From NCBI GenBank assembly GCA_007571275.1, contig RKRS01000065.1, positions 1 to 8,044 on the forward strand: a stretch of DNA of 8,044 nt. The letters are read 5' to 3'. Origin of the DNA: Dehalococcoidia bacterium (GTDB lineage: Bacteria > Chloroflexota > Dehalococcoidia > Bin125). Position numbers and translations under genes: made by a program. Within the stretch, counting starts at the first letter, position 1. Each line of letters begins with the position of its first letter. Positions 6,028 to 8,044 of this stretch are shown here, in pieces. The notes beneath the pieces are model-generated. The model did not search any database. It was given only the letters and a program-made list of their open reading frames with translations, and had not been told where the DNA came from.

Positions 6028-6701
6028 GTCAATCCGACGCAGTCCAGCGACTACACATTCGCTTCGCTGCAGAAGGTCCGCTCCGATACGTCTCGCATCT
6101 CGATCTGATGCGAGTCTGGGAACGCGTCTGCAAGCGGGCCGGACTGCCATTGGCGACCTCGCACGGCTTTTCCCCGAGACCGAAGATCGCGCTCGCTGCG
6201 CCGCTCGCGGTGGGAGTGACCTCCGAGGCTGAGCTGCTCGACATATTGCTCACTGCACAGGTTGAGCTCGCGACAGCGCTGCGCAGCCTGTCGGAGGAAT
6301 TGACTCCAGGGCTGCGAATCATCGAACTGCGTGAAGGCCCGCTCAAGCAGCCGTCGCTTCAGTCGATGCTGCGCGCGGCATCCTATGAGGTCGTCGTACC
6401 CGACCGCCGTTCAGGGCAAGAGTGGCAGGAAGCCATCGACGGCCTCATGTCTCGAACCGAGATCGACTGGAGCCATCAGCGCGGCAAGGAGACGAAATCA
6501 TACGATCTCCGCCCGCTGATCCTGGGCATTGAAATCGTCGCCGCCTCAGAGGGTATGGCCAGGCTGTCCATGCGACTGCGCAATGACGAGCGAGGCGCCG
6601 GGCGCCCCGAGCAGGTCGTTCTCGCCTTGGGAGGCGACGAGGAGCCAACCAGGATTCACCGCACGGCGATCGAGCTTGCCGCAGAGTTGGCGACCGTATG
6701 A
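6024..6701 (+). CDS. DUF2344 / TIGR03936 radical-SAM-associated protein
   Basis: A 225-residue protein of the DUF2344 family, called radical-SAM-linked because members are usually encoded beside, or fused to, a large radical SAM protein. The N-terminal blocks are plain: LHIRFAAEGPLRYVSHLDLMR (10-30 in part), GLPLATSHGFSPRPKI (40-55) and LAVGVTSEAE (61-70). The C-terminal part is more variable and ends in a short helix. The molecular function is not established; family context in other genomes suggests RNA or tRNA-related work. The ATG lies inside the meaB stop as ATGA, so it is probably translated from the mutase transcript. No radical SAM partner is seen in this window, which is unusual. The last bases overlap the start of the phosphatase gene in the same way. 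Confidence 0.85.
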   Translation: MSQSDAVQRLHIRFAAEGPLRYVSHLDLMRVWERVCKRAGLPLATSHGFSPRPKIALAAPLAVGVTSEAELLDILLTAQVELATALRSLSEELTPGLRIIELREGPLKQPSLQSMLRAASYEVVVPDRRSGQEWQEAIDGLMSRTEIDWSHQRGKETKSYDLRPLILGIEIVAASEGMARLSMRLRNDERGAGRPEQVVLALGGDEEPTRIHRTAIELAAELATV

Positions 6702-7312
6702 ATCGCATTATCGTTTTGCGTCATGTCGAGTCTGAGGCGAACAGGGCTGGCGTCGGGCTCGGCCGCACCGACTCGCCACCGACCGCGCTCGGGCTCGAAC
6801 AGCTGCGTCTGACGGTTGACGCATTGCGCAACGAGGACATCACGCGAGTAGTGACCAGCCCGCTCTCGCGAGCGCGCCGACTGGCCGAAGCGATTGCGCT
6901 GACGCATGGTGTTGAAGCGATTGCCTGCGATGCGCTGCTGGAGCTGGACGTTGGTGAACTTGAAGGCCTCGAGTGGCCGATCGTGCGGGAACGGTTCGGC
7001 GAGTTCCTGCGCACCTGGCGAGGCAATGAATCGGTCAGCGCGGCGATGCCTGGCGGTGAGTCGCTGCTCGATGTGTTAGAGCGTTCTCGTTCCGTGTTCG
7101 ACGATCTGGTCAACGATCCCGCCGAGGGCACAGGCTTGATCGTGACGCACAACTTCGTTGTCAAGATGTTGGTCGTGCATGCGCTGGCGATGCCGCATTA
7201 CGCCTGGCGGCGGATCGACACGGGACTTGCCGGCCTGACCACATTTCGCATCGCCGACGGCGAACCCGCCCTCGTGCGACTGAATGACCGACACCACCTC
7301 GATGGCCTCTGA
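6698..7312 (+). CDS. Histidine phosphatase (phosphoglycerate-mutase-like) family protein
   Basis: A 204-residue member of the histidine phosphatase superfamily, in which an active-site histidine is transiently phosphorylated. The main elements are present: LRHVES (7-12) with R8 and H9, TSPLSRARR (53-61) with R58, LLELDVGELEGLEW (80-93) with the probable acid E82, PGGES (118-122) and VTHNFVVKM with H151. The usual RHG triad reads RHV, replacing a glycine that is normally conserved. Broad-specificity phosphatases and alpha-ribazole phosphatase (CobC, late cobalamin synthesis) share this layout. The B12-dependent neighbours make the CobC idea tempting, but the sequence does not prove it. The ATG overlaps the previous stop (ATGA), consistent with coupled translation. 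Confidence 0.85.
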   Translation: MNRIIVLRHVESEANRAGVGLGRTDSPPTALGLEQLRLTVDALRNEDITRVVTSPLSRARRLAEAIALTHGVEAIACDALLELDVGELEGLEWPIVRERFGEFLRTWRGNESVSAAMPGGESLLDVLERSRSVFDDLVNDPAEGTGLIVTHNFVVKMLVVHALAMPHYAWRRIDTGLAGLTTFRIADGEPALVRLNDRHHLDGL

Positions 7313-7334
7313 CGCCGTCCCGTAGGTGTACAGT
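7309..7334 (+). promoter_or_regulatory. Weak candidate promoter before the FtsB-like gene
   Basis: TACAGT at 7329-7334 matches four of six -10 bases and CTGACG at 7309-7314 matches four of six -35 bases, but the 14-base spacer is short. If used, transcription would begin near 7341, which would require the division gene to start at the ATG at 7362 rather than the GTG at 7326. The alternative is simple read-through from the phosphatase gene. Confidence 0.15.
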
Positions 7335-7361
7335 ACCGTCGGCGGCGGGCAGACCGCACCT

Positions 7362-7814
7362 ATGGTCAGCAACACAGTCGACCACAAGGTCGAAATCGTT
7401 ACCGAGCCTTCGCTCGATCCTGATCCTTCGACCGCGGACGGTTCGTCGAGTCAGGAAGGAATCCCGCGCTGGCTGCTGCGCCGCCTCGTGTTTGGCTCTG
7501 CGCTGGCGATCGTTGGCTTCGTTGTCTTTACCGGTGTCGAGGGGTTGCTCCAGGCCAATAGCCTCGATGATCGGATCATCGAGACCCGCATCGAGATCGA
7601 ACAGCTTCGTCATGACTCCGCACAACTCGCCGCGCTGGTCACCTGGCTGGAATCCGATGCGTACATTGAACGCATTGCGCGCGAGGACCTGGGTATGGTC
7701 CGCCCTGGCGAGGAAGCAGTCGCCGTCCGCACTCCTGAGCGTAGCCAGCTTGAGATCAACCGAACGCCCTGGTGGCTCAATCTGTTGCCGGAGCAAACCG
7801 AAGACGCTGAGTAG
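7362..7814 (+). CDS. ftsB: FtsB/DivIC-type septum formation initiator
   Basis: A 150-residue bitopic membrane protein of the FtsB/DivIC family, which joins the FtsQ-FtsL-type complex at the division site. It has a cytoplasmic tail of about 40 residues rich in Asp, Pro and Ser, then one membrane helix (about 42-60, from LVFGSALAIVGFVVFTGV). After that comes a coiled-coil-like stretch (64-95) and the family motif YIERIAREDLGMVRPGEE (101-118). A tail follows containing TPWWLNLLP. The start is uncertain: the frame also opens at a GTG at 7326, adding 12 residues. The ATG is preferred because the extra residues look non-coding, but neither choice has a strong ribosome binding site. A neighbouring tilS gene is common for this family. 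Confidence 0.8.
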   Translation: MVSNTVDHKVEIVTEPSLDPDPSTADGSSSQEGIPRWLLRRLVFGSALAIVGFVVFTGVEGLLQANSLDDRIIETRIEIEQLRHDSAQLAALVTWLESDAYIERIAREDLGMVRPGEEAVAVRTPERSQLEINRTPWWLNLLPEQTEDAE

Positions 7815-7835
7815 CGTTCTGACTCGGGCGGCGTG

Positions 7836-8044
7836 ATGGCCCGCCCCACCGACAGGCAGACTCGCGAAATCGGGCGCCGCATCTCACGTTCGCTCGTCAC
7901 GCATGTCGGACCGGGTTTCGGCCGTCCACTACTGGCGGCCGTTTCTGGTGGCGCAGATTCCTCGGCGATGCTTCTCGCGCTCGCAGATACACAGAGTCGA
8001 CACGGTTGGCGGGTTCGCGCCGCGCATATCGATCACGCCATCCA
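7836..8044 (+). CDS. tilS: tRNA(Ile)-lysidine synthetase TilS, 5' part
   Basis: The first 69 codons of a gene running off the right edge. The product is an N-type PP-loop ATPase: the ATP-binding signature SGGADS (37-42) follows the strand LLAAV, and HIDHAI (64-69) matches the conserved second motif of TilS. TilS uses ATP to attach lysine to C34 of the isoleucine tRNA with CAU anticodon, making it read AUA; the enzyme is essential in most bacteria. The N-terminal 30 residues are longer than in some homologues. The ATG at 7836 is directly preceded in frame by a GTG at 7833, so either could initiate. It lies 21 bases after the ftsB stop and is probably co-transcribed. A related PP-loop enzyme such as TtcA is less likely given the ftsB neighbour. 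Confidence 0.88.
   Translation, partial: MARPTDRQTREIGRRISRSLVTHVGPGFGRPLLAAVSGGADSSAMLLALADTQSRHGWRVRAAHIDHAI

Noticed and set aside
7161..7796. 211-codon open frame on the - strand across the phosphatase/ftsB boundary
   Set aside because: It opposes two recognised genes and spans their junction, with arginine-rich low-complexity sequence and no family motif.

Overview
The window is GC-rich, tightly packed bacterial DNA in which every supportable gene lies on the + strand. It looks like chromosome rather than a mobile element: no transposase, integrase, phage, CRISPR, tRNA or rRNA gene was seen. Gene content fits a Chloroflexota-like (Thermomicrobia-type) or other high-GC non-proteobacterial genome: a split B12-dependent mutase, a DUF2344 (TIGR03936) protein, and an FtsB/DivIC gene beside tilS. 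This placement is inferred from gene content and style, not from a search.

Layout. Positions 1-234 hold no convincing gene but contain a 20-bp perfect palindrome, a 15-bp perfect inverted repeat and a smaller third one, then a weak candidate promoter. Two stand-alone enzymes follow: a YciI/DGPF-type protein (235-654) and a metallo-beta-lactamase-fold protein with a largely dismantled metal motif (710-1399). Next is a methylmalonyl-CoA module: mutase catalytic subunit (1488-3167), a DinB-like four-helix protein (3178-3729), a two-domain VOC/epimerase-like protein (3757-4572), the separate cobalamin-binding subunit (4610-5041) and the MeaB chaperone GTPase (5038-6027). MeaB overlaps a DUF2344 radical-SAM-associated protein (6024-6701), which overlaps a histidine-phosphatase-like protein (6698-7312). 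The window closes with an FtsB/DivIC-type division protein (about 7362-7814) and the 5' end of tilS (from 7836).

How it works together. The large and small mutase subunits should assemble into an adenosylcobalamin-dependent mutase interconverting (R)-methylmalonyl-CoA and succinyl-CoA. The VOC protein is the likely (S)/(R)-methylmalonyl-CoA epimerase, and MeaB would guard cofactor loading and repair. Together they cover the core of propionyl-CoA conversion to succinyl-CoA, lacking only the carboxylase. The cobalamin subunit, meaB, DUF2344 and phosphatase genes are joined by three successive 4-base stop/start overlaps, so a housekeeping RNA-related gene and a phosphatase are probably translated with the mutase genes.

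The most unusual points are the duplicated VOC protein, whose second half has lost two of four metal ligands; the DinB-like gene inside the mutase operon; the degenerate MBL protein; and the stacked palindromes at the left edge. I found no clear sign of a wholly new multi-gene system. The module is largely a recognisable metabolic operon with odd members.
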